A DNA stretch of 64,000 nt from positions 18,246,284 through 18,310,283 of the forward strand of contig CM060967.1 in the NCBI GenBank assembly GCA_030765045.1, written 5' to 3'. Shown piece after piece: positions 23,354 through 35,390 of the stretch. The translations under genes were made by a program, and so were the position numbers. Position 1 is the first letter of the stretch, and every line of letters starts with the position of its first letter. This DNA comes from Tenodera sinensis (lineage: Eukaryota > Arthropoda > Insecta > Mantodea > Mantidae). Below the pieces are notes generated by a model, which was not told the origin of the DNA, did not search any database, and saw only the letters and a program-made list of their open reading frames with translations.

Positions 23354-24292
23354 TACTTTTAATCTCAGCTCAAGCTATTGTTCTTGTAGCGTTCTTCTGT
23401 TGTCATGCCCTTTAAAGTTTCAGAAGAAAACGATCAAATATGCTGTAAGTGGATAAGGAATATTACATTATCTGTAAATATTATTCTTCAGGTATTATGA
23501 TGCTGCGGAAATATTTTCAGAGCAAAATGCATTTATAAAATAGTTGAAATTTTTACTTTGTCTACCAGGTGCACAACGGGCGGAAAAGATGTTACATTTC
23601 ACTCAAAATTGGGTGCCAATATTTGACCGGAAATACATGTTTTGAGGCCCTCAGAATCAAGACAAAAGCATCTTTAGAAAAAAAATGTGAAGTGTATTTG
23701 AAAAGGATTGATAGAGGAAGAGAGACATAGACGGGTAGATGGAATAAGGGAGAGAGTAAGAGAAGGGGAGGAAGAGAGGGAAGAAGAGAGGCAGAGAGGA
23801 AAGGAGAGAGTATAGAGGGGAAGCCTTTTCATAAAAATGGAGAACAGAAAGTAACAAGACCCAAATTTTATCAAAGTTTAGCTGTATCTTCTTTACCTGA
23901 TGCGTGTACAACTACGGGAAGAGAAAATGATAGACAAGCAGAAGAAATAAAGTTTCTAAGAAATATCAAAAGACGTAAAAAAGAGGGACCATATTAAAAT
24001 ATCGGGAGATAAGAGAAGCTACAAACATAAGTCTTAAGGAAAATAGGAATATAATATTGACGGATAAAGGCTGCATATAGAAGCTATTAATTAAAATTGA
24101 ACTGAACGAAATCCCTGGAACAGGCAAGTAAAGGAAGATATGATTGGAATCAGAACTGCATTTCTATATTAGGAATTTCATCTTGCACGTCCAAGAGATA
24201 AAAAAGTAAACAACGACCATAATTTGAGAACACTTAAGTATTGCAAAACTCACACAAGTAACACATAAAATCTAAAATGTCACTATAAAAAT
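23354..24292. other. no gene; purine-rich stretch 23699-23822
   Basis: About 124 bases from 23699 are almost wholly A and G on the plus strand (GA/GGA rich). The remainder is AT-rich DNA with nothing recognisable. Confidence 0.5.
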
Positions 24293-24765
24293 GACGTGTG
24301 TTTTAACGAGATCTAAATTTTTTTTGTATTGTAAGATTTGGTCTATCTCTTACGGTTTGCCAGTTATGCAAAAGTCATAAAGAGTAAACAGGACTACATG
24401 AGCTATAGAAAATTCAAAATATACATTTCATTTATCATAAAAATATCCTAAACTTATGGCATTTTAATCAAAATCATTAACAATTTTTGAGAAAATCGAC
24501 ATTTTTGAAAAATATTCCATATGAAGGGTAGTTTAGTGTGAAGGAATTTTCTTCAAAATGTCCGAGTCGCATCCGTAATAGATACTAATCTTAAATACCA
24601 ACTTTGGTTTTTAACCGACTTTTCGTTTTTGAGTTATGCATAGATACACACACACACACGCACACGCACACGCACACGCACACACACACGCACACACACA
24701 CACACGATGAGATTTTGGAATCAAATTTTTTGCTGGAATGCGGTACTTTGCCTCCTATATACGCG
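24293..24765 (+). repeat. family A partial copy, forward
   Basis: Runs from GTGTGTTTTAACGAGATC through TATCATAAAAATATCCTA, AGGGTAGTTTAGTGTG, AAATACCAACTTTGG and the slot, to TTTTGCTGGAATGCGGTAC. Confidence 0.85.
24644..24706. repeat. (CA)n/(CACG)n microsatellite in family A slot
   Basis: CA repeat interrupted regularly by CG at the same internal position as the pure CA run at 9243. Confidence 0.95.
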
Positions 24766-25275
24766 ATAGACAAACTAATACATGAACACATTAGCTATAT
24801 GAAAAAAGTAAGAGATTTGGTCTGTTATAAAACAAAAGCAACTCGAGGTGCGGTCCGGGCTATCATCCATTCTTTTAACGGCTGCCATTGCTCATGTCAA
24901 GATTGGTTGGCCCGCATCCATTTTTCACTTTGCTCTGTTCATATTTCATAGAAAACTGCGTTTTATAGAGATATTAAAAGCTATCCTGCTTTCCACTAAC
25001 CGACTATGATATTAAGTGAGGCATGAAAAGCAAAGTTCCGTACGAGTCTGAACCGCTAGCGTTTAAGGCGGTTTGTAGCAATACCGCAGCTCTCGCCAAC
25101 CAGGGCATAAATTAGATGGTTGCTTTGATTACGTGTTCCTCTTGCACATCGTATAGGCAGAACAAAACTAAGGCAATTTAAGTTGCATTACACACATACA
25201 TACCTTTGCGTTTCTTAAAACTTTACATCAGAACTTAAGCTTAATTTGAAAAATATTTACTCAGGCACATCAGTT
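24766..25275. other. no recognisable feature
   Basis: No supported feature up to the LINE target site. Confidence 0.4.
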
Positions 25276-25783
25276 AAGTCAATCATAACTTCAACTACAA
25301 CTTATTTTATTCAGGAAAAATTTGCCTGGTGTCGATACAGAGGGGCCCGGCTTACAGGCTAAAAATTTACATTAATTACAATTTATAATATTTACATGGG
25401 TACTCTTGTTTGCTTTTTCTTATCAAAAAACCCATACGGTGAGCAGCTTTAGCTCATCGAGAACAGTTTTTGGGCGTATTCTGAGTCCTTTGATTTTCCG
25501 TTTTTGATAGTTTTTTTTTATTTTATTTATATACACGGATACATACACTCACTCACTCCTGGGCATACCACACATATGTCCCATCACACACACACACGCT
25601 CGTATATACATATTTACACACACTGCACTATATACACTTCACTTATTTACAGTTTTTCCGCAGCTTTCCTGTGCGGCCAGGTTGCAGCTCCTGTGGCGTT
25701 TCCGAGGCACAGACCTCTTCCGGAGTGTGTGGCCTAGGGCCTGGGTTGCATGGGTGCACATCAATCGGCGAGCCATGCAATGT

Positions 25784-26822
25784 CTAGAACATTTTAATTC
25801 TAGCATGTTTACGATGCTTTGGCTCGCCCTTGCCAATATTGGCAATCACGTCATTTTGGTGATTCCTGATGCGCGCCCACGCGACAGTGGCTCTTTTTGT
25901 TATTGCCTCGGGAATGGATGGGATCTGGGTTTCCTGGTGAAGGGTTTGGTTAGTGGTTAGGATGTGAGCAGAGAGGATTTTCCGGAGGGAGAGGGTTTGG
26001 ATAGTCTTCAGGGCGGTTTTTGAGGCGTTTGCCCAGGCCACACACGCGTAAAAAACCACTGACAGGATGAAAGCTTTATACAGGACGAGTTTGGACTTCA
26101 ATTGCAGCTGTTTGCTGCGGAAGATGGCGGCGCATAACTTTAGTCGCTGTCTGCCTTTGTTGGCGCTATTTTTATGTGGGTGGACCAGCACATTGTGCGG
26201 TCCAGGGTAACCCCTAAGTATTTAACTTGCCGACGACAGTGCAATACCTGACCACCGACCGTTAGGTCCATTGCCAAAGTGTGATGCCGCTTAGAGAAAT
26301 GAATCAGCTGGCATTTGTTGGGATTAATTTTGATTTTCCAGTCATGTTGCCATGAGAGGAAGTTGTTAACATAACGTTGCATTTCTGCAAGGCCGAAACG
26401 TGGATTTCTATGGTGGTTGTATATTGCAGTGTCGTCAGCATACATGGCGACCTTACATCTGGCGTCCACTGGGAAATCGTTGGTAAATAGTATATACAAA
26501 AAGGGTGACATGATTGCCCCTTGTGGGACGCCAGCCAGCATCGCTCGCTCCCGTGAGGAGGAGCGGCCCACTTGGACGTAGAACTTCCGTTTTTCTAAAA
26601 AATTGTGCAGCAAGTATAGATAATTTTGAAGAGCCGGGAAATTGTGATGCAGTTTGTAAATAAGGCCATTGTGCCAGCACCGGTCGAATGCGGCTTCTAC
26701 GTCCAGAAATAGCGCCAACGTTGAAGCCCCATTGTTAAATTGCTCTGTTACGTCATCAGTTAGCCTGAGAAGCTGTAACTCAGTAGAATGTCCTTTTCGA
26801 AAGCCAAACTGACAGCTACCCC
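25784..26822 (-). pseudogene. LINE reverse transcriptase, palm to C-terminus
   Basis: The frame begins at the inversion junction with QFGFRKGHSTELQLLRL, then LALFLDVEAAFDRCWHNGL (first catalytic Asp of the palm), GVPQGAIMSPFLY, MYADDTAIY (catalytic Asp pair), KINPNKCQLIHFS and VKYLGVTLDRTMCW. Near 26170-26185 the frame shifts in an A run; the sequence continues as NSANKGRQRLKLCAAIF to a stop just below 25784. The order and spacing are those of Jockey/CR1-type LINE RT. The enzyme is dead because of the frameshift, the inversion and the lost N-terminus. Confidence 0.9.
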
Positions 26823-27033
26823 TAACAACACCGCAGGAAGTTTACAAGCTCATTAGGAAATTACCTAATGGGAAAGATGCCGGCCCAGACAAAGTGACTA
26901 ATGAGGAACTTAAGCATCTCCCGAGAAAAGCTCTGGTGCAACTAACAAAGATATTTAACGCCTGTTTGCAGCAAGGGTATTTCCCCTCTACTTGGAAACG
27001 AGCCAATGTAATTATGCTCCAAAAGCAAGGGAA
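26823..27033 (+). pseudogene. inverted N-terminal RT piece of the same LINE
   Basis: The plus-strand translation PQEVYKLIRKLPNGKDAGPD, then EELKHLPRKALVQL, IFNACLQQGYFPSTWKRA and MLQKQGK is the standard RT fingers segment (the KAPGPD, FP..WK and KPGK landmarks), which precedes the QFGFR segment in an intact protein. It stops at the target-site duplication. Confidence 0.88.
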
Positions 27034-27046
27034 AAGTCAATCATAA

Positions 27047-27164
27047 ATCAAATAAAAGTTGTAACATAAGCATTATATTGAAACATATTGAAACTACAGC
27101 CGCGGCGCACAACAAAGAATGTATGAGGGTCGTATTTGGGACTTTCATTTTCTTGGTTTCTCTC
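27047..27164. other. possible LTR scrap
   Basis: GGCGCACAACAAAGAATG near 27103 resembles the GGCGCACAACAAAGGAC block of the LTR at 15586. It is too short to be sure. Confidence 0.25.
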
Positions 27165-27375
27165 TGTTGCCAAGGTAAACACTAGATTGGATATTATATA
27201 CCGCGACTCAAAGTTCCAACCTGAGTCTACAACAATAGAATTCTCCTTTATTGTTGTAATAGTGAATGCTGTGTCATCTATCCACAGGTACTGCAAGCCG
27301 ATGGCACCTAATGTCATCTGCTGTCACAGAGGCGTAGGTACAGTTGCCTTGCACTGCACCCTCTGTTAACTCGTG
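27165..27375 (-). repeat. family D interspersed repeat, copy 2
   Basis: Reverse complement shares CTGTACCTACGCCTCTGTG, GCAGATGACATTAGG and ACCTGTGGATAGATGA with 5140-5285. Confidence 0.6.
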
Positions 27376-27559
27376 ACCAAGCAGAGGTTAACTGTCCGGG
27401 ATGCACCGTTCTACAGGTATCTCCTAAAAGATACGTCAATACCGAAAAGTATTAAAAATTGAAATGAACGACAAAAATATTGTCTCCACGACCAGAGCTA
27501 AATATCGATTTCTGCGCTACCAAATACACAAGAACATTATCTAACAATGAAAAATCTCA

Positions 27560-27983
27560 CCTCTGCACTCACATGACTTTGTCTACTCACTCTTGTACGA
27601 AATATTCTTAAAAATGCTTATTCATCTATCTGCTTCATCTTAATCAAGATAGACATTTGTAGAAATAGTTTTATTTTATGCTTTTCTTATAGGTACAAGA
27701 AAATAAAGGAATACACTTGGGTTAAACAACGCTCAAATACTTTGAGCTAGTCGCTGCGTGACGACTTTGAAATTTCATTCTCTTTCCATGAGCAGGGTAT
27801 ACAAACAAGAATATCGACCTTTCATTTTAGGAAACTATTATTAATGGCAAAAAAGAATATCACGAAAAAAAAATCACTCCAAAAAACGATTGCCTTTGGT
27901 ATGAGTGTATTTTAACGGGGGTCTAAATTTTTTACGTACTAAGATTTTGTACGCTCGCGCGCACGCACGCACACACACACACA
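27560..27983 (+). repeat. family A copy, forward, left part
   Basis: Diverged 5' half: TGACTTTGTCTACTCAC, AATCAAGATAGACATTTG, TTTTCTTATAGGTACAAG, then GTGTATTTTAACGGGG, followed by a deletion into the CA/CG seed and the ATAC array. Confidence 0.7.
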
Positions 27984-27984
27984 C

Positions 27985-29312
27985 ATACATACATACATAC
28001 ATACATACATACATACATACATACATACATACATACATACATACATACATACATACATACATACATACATACATACATACATACATACATACATACATAC
28101 ATACATACATACATACATACATACATACATACATACATACATACATACATACATACATACATACATACATACATACATACATACATACATACATACATAC
28201 ATACATACATACATACATACATACATACATACATACATACATACATACATACATACATACATACATACATACATACATACATACATACATACATACATAC
28301 ATACATACATACATACATACATACATACATACATACATACATACATACATACATACATACATACATACATACATACATACATACATACATACATACATAC
28401 ATACATACATACATACATACATACATACATACATACATACATACATACATACATACATACATACATACATACATACATACATACATACATACATACATAC
28501 ATACATACATACATACATACATACATACATACATACATACATACATACATACATACATACATACATACATACATACATACATACATACATACATACATAC
28601 ATACATACATACATACATACATACATACATACATACATACATACATACATACATACATACATACATACATACATACATACATACATACATACATACATAC
28701 ATACATACATACATACATACATACATACATACATACATACATACATACATACATACATACATACATACATACATACATACATACATACATACATACATAC
28801 ATACATACATACATACATACATACATACATACATACATACATACATACATACATACATACATACATACATACATACATACATACATACATACATACATAC
28901 ATACATACATACATACATACATACATACATACATACATACATACATACATACATACATACATACATACATACATACATACATACATACATACATACATAC
29001 ATACATACATACATACATACATACATACATACATACATACATACATACATACATACATACATACATACATACATACATACATACATACATACATACATAC
29101 ATACATACATACATACATACATACATACATACATACATACATACATACATACATACATACATACATACATACATACATACATACATACATACATACATAC
29201 ATACATACATACATACATACATACATACATACATACATACATACATACATACATACATACATACATACATACATACATACATACATACATACATACATAC
29301 ATACATACATAC
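27985..29312. repeat. (ATAC)n array, about 332 units
   Basis: 1328 bases of tetranucleotide repeat with no interruption that I can see. The left flank is a CG/CA dinucleotide seed and the right flank is ACACACAGTCC. Long frames on both strands through it (HTYI or MYVC repeats) are artefacts of the repeat. A tract this long and pure implies very recent expansion, or an assembly that has fixed an arbitrary length. Confidence 0.97.
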
Positions 29313-29377
29313 ACACACAGTCCATTTTTTAAAATAACTTCATGGCCCTTCAAATCGTGTGTGAAATATTGGTACCA
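29313..29377 (+). repeat. family A copy, forward, right part
   Basis: CAGTCCATTTTTTAAAAT and GGCCCTTCAAATC correspond to the blocks that follow the microsatellite slot in other copies, so the ATAC array lies inside a family A copy at the slot. Confidence 0.6.
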
Positions 29378-30142
29378 AATTTTTACTTTCTCTGCTACAT
29401 ATAGTAAGTAGAGGAAGTATTGTATTCCACCAAAACTTTGATGTCAAGATTTCACCAAAAACATATCTTTTGAGGCTCCCTCCAAAATAAAGCATTTTTG
29501 GAAAAATGTCCCTGTGTGTTTCTTCGGTTAAAAACCAAAGTTGGTATTTAAGTCTAATGTCTTTTAAGGATGGGACACGAAGATTTTGAAGAAAATTCCT
29601 CCACCCTAATCTACCCTTCACATGAAAATTTTTTAAAAATTTTAATTTTCTGAAAACGGCTCTAACGAGTTTGATTGAAATGCCATATGTTTAAGATATT
29701 TGTATGACAAATGAAATGTATATTCTGAATTTTCTGCCTATATCCTACTCTGGATGACTTTTGAATAAATGGTAAACCGTATGGAATAGACCAAATCTTA
29801 CTGAAGAAAAAGTGTAGATCTCACTAAAACACAATTTATGTTTACATAATTTTTTTTAGAATGACCTATTTCGGGAATACTCATTATTTGTGTGAGTTTT
29901 GGAAAATAAACTTGGAAGATCGTTGTCCATTTTTATATGTTAGTTGTACAAAGAGAACGGAATTCATAGTCTTTAAAATATTTGACTATCACTCAAGACT
30001 TACTGAATTCCCAGATTCCTCTTGCATCTACAAGGAAATGTTTATCTCAACTAACACGAAGAAGATATAGGAATAAGAGTTTGTAAGAATGGTTAGTTCA
30101 AGAGTAGAGAAAGTCACGTGAGTGCAACGGATCAGATTTTTT
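29378..30142 (-). repeat. family A near full-length copy, reverse
   Basis: Starts TTTTACTTTCTCTGCTAC, passes TGTATTCCACCAAAAC, AACCAAAGTTGGTATTT, GACACGAAGATTTTGAAG, ACAAATGAAATGTATATT, AAACACAATTTATG and AAGAATGGTTAGTTCAAG, and ends AGTAGAGAAAGTCACGTG with CGGATCAGATTTTTT. The slot has collapsed to CCCTGTGTGTTTCTTC. It abuts the preceding copy tail to tail. Confidence 0.85.
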
Positions 30143-31227
30143 ATTCCATAAGCATTCTGGGATATTACAAATGCATAAATGCATGCACTTGTGGAGCAAT
30201 GATTTGGTGCATAAATTGAACTAGAGAATGACGTGGTGTCATCCTCAGAGAAATTTTACCTTACAAGTTTCCCTTTGCTTTACCTGTGTTTTTGTTTTTA
30301 AGGTTGTAATCACTGGGAAATCCTTAATGGTGCTGTATTTTTATTTCAGCGTGATACTTCATGCACCTATAGGCACGCCGTGATGAAGATGTAAAAATAT
30401 GGTAATGAAATTCGCGATACTTGCAAACCTATCTGACATTCAGCTACAACACATCAAAGGATTGTGTTGGGAAAGAATTCTTTGTACATTCATTTAGCTA
30501 AAGCGAAACATACAATTAAACTAAGTTGAATAAAATGAAATAAAAATAACGGTATACTTATATTTCTTCGACAGAAGCTAAAAGTCGGTTTCTAGGTTAA
30601 CGGAAACGGACTGAAATATTAACAATGAAAACATGAATATTATTATTGTAATTATGGTTATGATAATTAGTATAGACAAATTTAATATGGAATTATGATA
30701 AAAAGGTAGAAAAAAACAAACAAAGGAATCATTGGGTCTTGCAATACATTTACAAAAGTACAAAATACTTGGCAATAAATAGCAATAAAAGAGAGCCTTT
30801 AATGTTGGAAGAACAAATGCAAATGATGCAAGCGAAACAAACAGAATATTTGGCAGTGATAGATAACATCGAAGATAAGACAAACGTTATACTTAAGACA
30901 ATCTTGCACACAACGAAAAAAGCTGTCCACTCTCAGTTCAACTGTTCACACCGATGACTAAACTCATTCAACTGTTCGACCCCTGACGGCCTATGGTCAT
31001 TTTCTAATATAGGGCCTGAACTTATACAGAATCTTCTGAGAGATCAAACTGCTAAAAACGACCCTAGCGAATCTTCAGGAGCATAAGGACGGCACACAAT
31101 GGCTACTGTTCTGCTTGGGCTAATGTTGCAGCTAAGAGAATCTGCCGGGTTGATATGAGTCAATTCCTCCGCTGTAGGAGCGGTAGCTTTGTGACCCCGG
31201 TAACTATTATTATTGTTGTTGTTGTAC
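30143..31227. other. no recognisable feature
   Basis: A 72-codon frame at 30739-30957 (plus), rich in Gln and Met, has no recognisable domain. Otherwise unremarkable. Confidence 0.4.
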
Positions 31228-31700
31228 TGATGTTGGTATTTAAGATCGGCATCTTGCGAGGATGCAACCTGAAGAATTTGAAGAAAATTTCCCATTTTCA
31301 AGATTTTCAAAAAATTTTATTTTCTCAAAAATGGCTTTAATGATTTAGTCGAAGTTCCGTACAATTTTCTGAGAAATGAAATGTGTGTTGAATTTTCTGT
31401 GAATAGTCTCGTCGTCTTCCTTCTGAACGGCCTTTGTGTAATTGGTAAACCGTAAAAGAGTGACATCTTACTGCGAAAATATAAATCTAGTGAATACTTT
31501 TTTGCTGGAGTTAACCATTTTCGAGATATTCCTTGTTATTTGTGTCAGTTAATTTAATTTTTCACATACGTATGCTTTACTCAAACGAGAAGTCGTTATC
31601 TTCTTCACTTAACCCTACTGTATGCCATATTCCCATTGTACCTACAAGGAAATGTGTAGTAAAGGTATTTTTACAAATTTTTACCTCAATTAACTCTTTG
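31228..31700 (-). repeat. family A diverged copy, reverse
   Basis: GTTGGTATTTAAGATCG, GAAGAATTTGAAGAAAAT, TAATTGGTAAACCGTAA, GAGATATTCCTTGTTATT and TTGTACCTACAAGGAAAT are in family order with many substitutions. The slot-side end is replaced by a GTT trinucleotide stretch. Confidence 0.7.
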
Positions 31701-31859
31701 AGTGGTGGAGTATCTTATGAGTAATATATATTTGTTAAGTTTTGGCTCTTTCTTTCTAATTTCTTCTTAGCATAACATAAACAAATAGAATTCAAGTATT
31801 TATAACTGTTTCATATTGTAAAAATCTTAATTTTTTCGATGAAACTTAGGTGTTAATTG

Positions 31860-32070
31860 TTAGGAACAATAAAATATGTGCAACTGCAGGCAAATGTAAC
31901 CTTGTCAGGTTCTGAGTGTGTCATTACACCCATTATTTTACTTGGGCTCTCCCCGTCCTTTACCATAAACACATTTGAGTGCAGTTTCTGGGATTCAAAC
32001 TCGCGATGTTTGGTTTTAAATGGATGGCCAGTTCCACTGCGCAACGCTCTAACGATCACGGCTACTTTAA
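31860..32070 (-). repeat. tRNA-headed SINE, minus strand
   Basis: Minus-strand GTGATCGTTAGAGCGTTGC serves as an A-box region and GAGTTTGAATCCCAG as the B box, then a body ending near 31860. No clear cloverleaf. Confidence 0.5.
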
Positions 32071-32604
32071 TAGCTTCAGCTGAGAGGCTTCCGAAGGGTG
32101 TACGAAAAATGGCGTAGGAATTAGAAGAAGAACGGGATATGTAGCATAATAACTGGGTTAATATGAAGTAGACGTCAGAATAAGCTTCTGTGAGAAGATT
32201 TGTTGAAATGTGAATGTTGAACATTCAGTTGTTTTAATGGTGCACATCCGGACGTTAATGTCATACGGTGAAAGTGTAGGTATATCGAGTTGTCAGAAGC
32301 AAATGTGGTTAAGAACTGCGTAGCGCGGGCAACATACACAGGAGGGGCAGCACTATTTACCATCAATGTATCAAGTACAGAGATTAAACGTCAGACCAGG
32401 TGATGGATGGCAAGGAGCACACAGCATCCCTTGAGACGTCAGGTTTCTTCACTGGAGGAGCAAAGCTGGTTTATTACCAACTCACGAAAATGTAAATAAC
32501 TACATTAACCGCCCAACTTGGGTGCGTTCGCAAGGTGACCAGACTGTATTCTGCCTGTTTTCCTAAATTAACCCTGCTTTTTAAAAGCTGATTATACTAC
32601 ATAA
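32071..32604. other. no recognisable feature
   Basis: No supported feature. Confidence 0.4.
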
Positions 32605-32720
32605 CTTAAAAATCTGATGTGTTATACTCACACGACCTTCTCTACTCTTACGCTAACTATTGCTTTATTGTATTTCTTCTTAGTTTCTCGAAGAAACATT
32701 TCTTCGGCTATCTCTGTAGA
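32605..32720 (+). repeat. family A end fragment, forward
   Basis: AAAAATCTGATGTGTTATAC, CCTTCTCTACTCTTACGC and CTAACTATTGC are the outer end of the family. Confidence 0.65.
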
Positions 32721-33179
32721 ACTGAATTAATTCCAGGCAACTGTGTGGGTGAAGGCATATTGATGTTTAAACTGTTCTAATTCTTATCACATATCCTCAC
32801 GAAGCAGTTATTTCTTTTTCACCAATACTAATTCTTTGTTTAATTAAGTTAAAAAATCCAAATAGTAATAAACACACGCGGTTCTTTTATTCCACTCACA
32901 AATTGTTTTTAATATTTGCACTCGTTGGCCGGAAACTATTGTAAAGTTTGGTTATGAACGGCAAGTCAGTGTTGCCAACCTGCTTATTTCACCCATCTGG
33001 TTCTATTGTCAACCTGCTTTGCTCAGTAATTACACAGCACTATGTATTCTCTTACAATTTGCTTACGTTTCTGAAGACTGTAAGTACACATGCGCAGTAA
33101 AAACAATTAACGGGCTTTTAAAAATGGCAGACAAAAGATTTGGTAGATATTCTAATGAGGTTATTGATAGTTTAATTGA
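32721..33179. other. no recognisable feature
   Basis: AT-rich; an open frame starting near 33019 runs into the family C copy and is not supported as a gene. Confidence 0.4.
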
Positions 33180-33385
33180 AGAGGCGAAGTTAAACAACTG
33201 TAATTTTAAATATGGCAATTCTACCTTTAATGAATATCCTTTATGTTCATCTAATTCCTCATTTCAATGGATTAAACACTAAAAATATCGTTTTTCTTGT
33301 TGTCACAGCCTACAGGATTAACTGTACTGCCAACGATGAAAATGGGTTTTAATTAAAATGTATGAATGTTATATGCAAGTTGTTT
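33180..33385 (+). repeat. family C interspersed repeat, copy 3
   Basis: TCTACCTTTAATGAATAT, CCTCATTTCAATGGATTAAA and GTCACAGCCTACAGGATTA match copies 1 and 2 in order. Internal short deletions are visible. Confidence 0.7.
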
Positions 33386-33554
33386 ACCCTTAAATCAGTA
33401 TTAATATTAGATTAGCAATAGTATTAGTATTAAATAAAGGAATTATTAATTATTTTCGTAACACTAAACAAATACCACGCGTGGTTTTCGTATTTTCATC
33501 TGAAACCTTTTTCTGGTATTAGTACAGATAATTTTCCTGTAGGTGCTAAACTTT

Positions 33555-33685
33555 GCGCTACGGTCCTTCCTAAGTATGCTTTTGTTAAATTTAGGGAGTC
33601 TCAAAACATGAATTTCCGTTGAAATTACGATATTTTTGGATACAATATAGTACATACTGAAATTACATAATCGAGAAAGTAATAA
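33555..33685 (+). repeat. family A end fragment, forward
   Basis: GAGTCTCAAAACATGAATTT, TCCGTTGAAATTACGA and ATCGAGAAAGTAATAAA are the slot-side end of the family. Confidence 0.6.
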
Positions 33686-34719
33686 AGAATAGTGGGGAGC
33701 AAATGTCATGTGAAGGTGAAACATCAGATTGTTTTTCAGGAGCGATTAATTTACTTAGCTGTGTTGATAATCACATTCTACACTGAGGGGAACTTGTACG
33801 GTGGTTACATATTCATTTTGCTAGCGCTAATGGAGATAACTCCGTTTTATAATCTGGACGAGAGGTTTATATATCTCTGGCAGTGTGTGTGTGTTGGGTG
33901 AAAATCATTAGCCGAAGCTGGGCGCCTCCAACTGCTCCCCCTTTTTTGCTAATGGATGCGAAACAAAAACCAGCTTTTCCAGCTGTTGGTTTCCTCGCAC
34001 AATGACACAAGGGTCAGTTGTCAGCCCTGCACTGCGCTAACTCAACATTCGGATTTGTTAACATAACAATGTATGTTTGTACCAAATAATACTGTCACTT
34101 GATTTACTATAGTTGTTTTACAAAGTCGTGGCTGTTTGATTTAGTATTTATTATAATATTTGGTGCAATAGGGATCTTATAAGTCGTGTTCAGGAGCAGA
34201 TAGTTAAAATTTGAGTGTTCTTTATTGTTAATGCGAACGCTCAAATATTTTAAGTTTGTTCTTACTGTTTTTATTTCTGTTATAGGTTATTATGAACTAA
34301 CATTTACTCCTTCTATTTATACCAGAACTTAGCTATGGAGAAACTATTATTTGGGAGTTGAAAACCGTAACTAAAATGAATTTGTAGTATTTAGTAACCA
34401 AGTTTACTCAAGCAGAGTTGATATCTCATGGTGGAATGCCTTAAATAGGAGACTATTACCTCAGGAAACGTTGTCCACTGGGCATACCTCTTCGAGATTA
34501 GCATAAGTTGTCTCAATCAATGTCAGACTCAAAAGCTGCCTGTTCTGGTTATTAAACATAGCACGCTTGTCCCAAGCCCATATCTCCTGAGAGTTCAACT
34601 GGTGACATCTCTGAACGTGGCTATCCTGCTTGTAGCTGCAACATTATAAGTTACTACTAATTCAGTTTGACTGATAAAATCTAGTTCTTATCCATCTTTA
34701 TCAATTTAATTCTAAATAA
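33686..34719. other. no recognisable feature
   Basis: No supported gene or repeat. Confidence 0.4.
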
Positions 34720-35028
34720 ATCTTTTTGTAGAGTGAACCATTTCGGAGATATTCCTTAAAACTTTCGTGAAATGCCACAACGTTGTTCATTTTTATATAT
34801 TAAATGGACAAAGAGAACGGAATCTCAAAGCTTTAAAAGATTTGACTATCGTTCAAAGCCTAGTGTATTCTTATATTCCCCTTGTACCTACAAGGAAATA
34901 AGCAATAAGATAATTTGTACAAATGTTTATTTTAACTAATACGAAGAAGAAATAGCAATAAGAGTTTATGAGAACGGTTACTAAAAGAGTAGAGAAAGTC
35001 ACGTGAGTGCAATACCCAGATGTTTTGT
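34720..35028 (-). repeat. family A partial copy, reverse
   Basis: From GTAGAGTGAACCATTTCGG through CAAAGAGAACGGAATCTC and TAAGATAATTTGTACAAA to AGTAGAGAAAGTCACGTG. Well conserved. Confidence 0.85.
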
Positions 35029-35161
35029 ATAGCAAGTGTAATAGCTGGTGTCATGTTTACTAATTAAGATAAAACACCAATGGAATCTTAAATTTACACA
35101 AATACGTCGTAACACGCTACTGAAGTTATACCTCATCTAGCATTGCTGTTTAAGAGCCTTA

Positions 35162-35390
35162 TCCTTACAGAGCTGTGATGGTCGAGCGAAATTATTACGT
35201 TTCGGTCGCAGGGATATTCTGAGGATACGTAGTAGTGGGTCAAAGTTTGTTTTACATTTTTGGGTTACACGCATGTCCATATAATATTTACACTACCCAC
35301 TTAAATACATCAAACTTGGAATAAACCTCGGAATAAGGCAGATTTTCGCAAATGGGACTTGAACCAAGTGCCACAGTATGAAATGTAACA
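35162..35390 (-). repeat. tRNA-headed SINE candidate, minus strand
   Basis: Minus-strand B box GGTTCAAGTCCC near 35368 followed by a body rich in GTAAA; no good A box. Confidence 0.4.

Larger units (their letters stand above)
25276..27046 (-). mobile_element. 5'-inverted non-LTR retrotransposon with 13-bp TSD
   Basis: AAGTCAATCATAA is present at 25276-25288 and 27034-27046, bracketing 25289-27033. The 3' part of the element lies on the minus strand (about 26822 down to 25289), and its 5' part lies inverted on the plus strand (26823 to about 27033). Both encode parts of the same type of reverse transcriptase. This is the arrangement produced by twin priming, well known for mammalian L1. About 40 residues of RT between the two parts are missing at the inversion junction. 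Confidence 0.9.

Noticed and set aside
27905..29353. Open frames of 459-483 codons on both strands
   Set aside because: They are translations of the (ATAC)n tract (HTYI and MYVC repeats). They exist in several frames at once, with no start context or domain.
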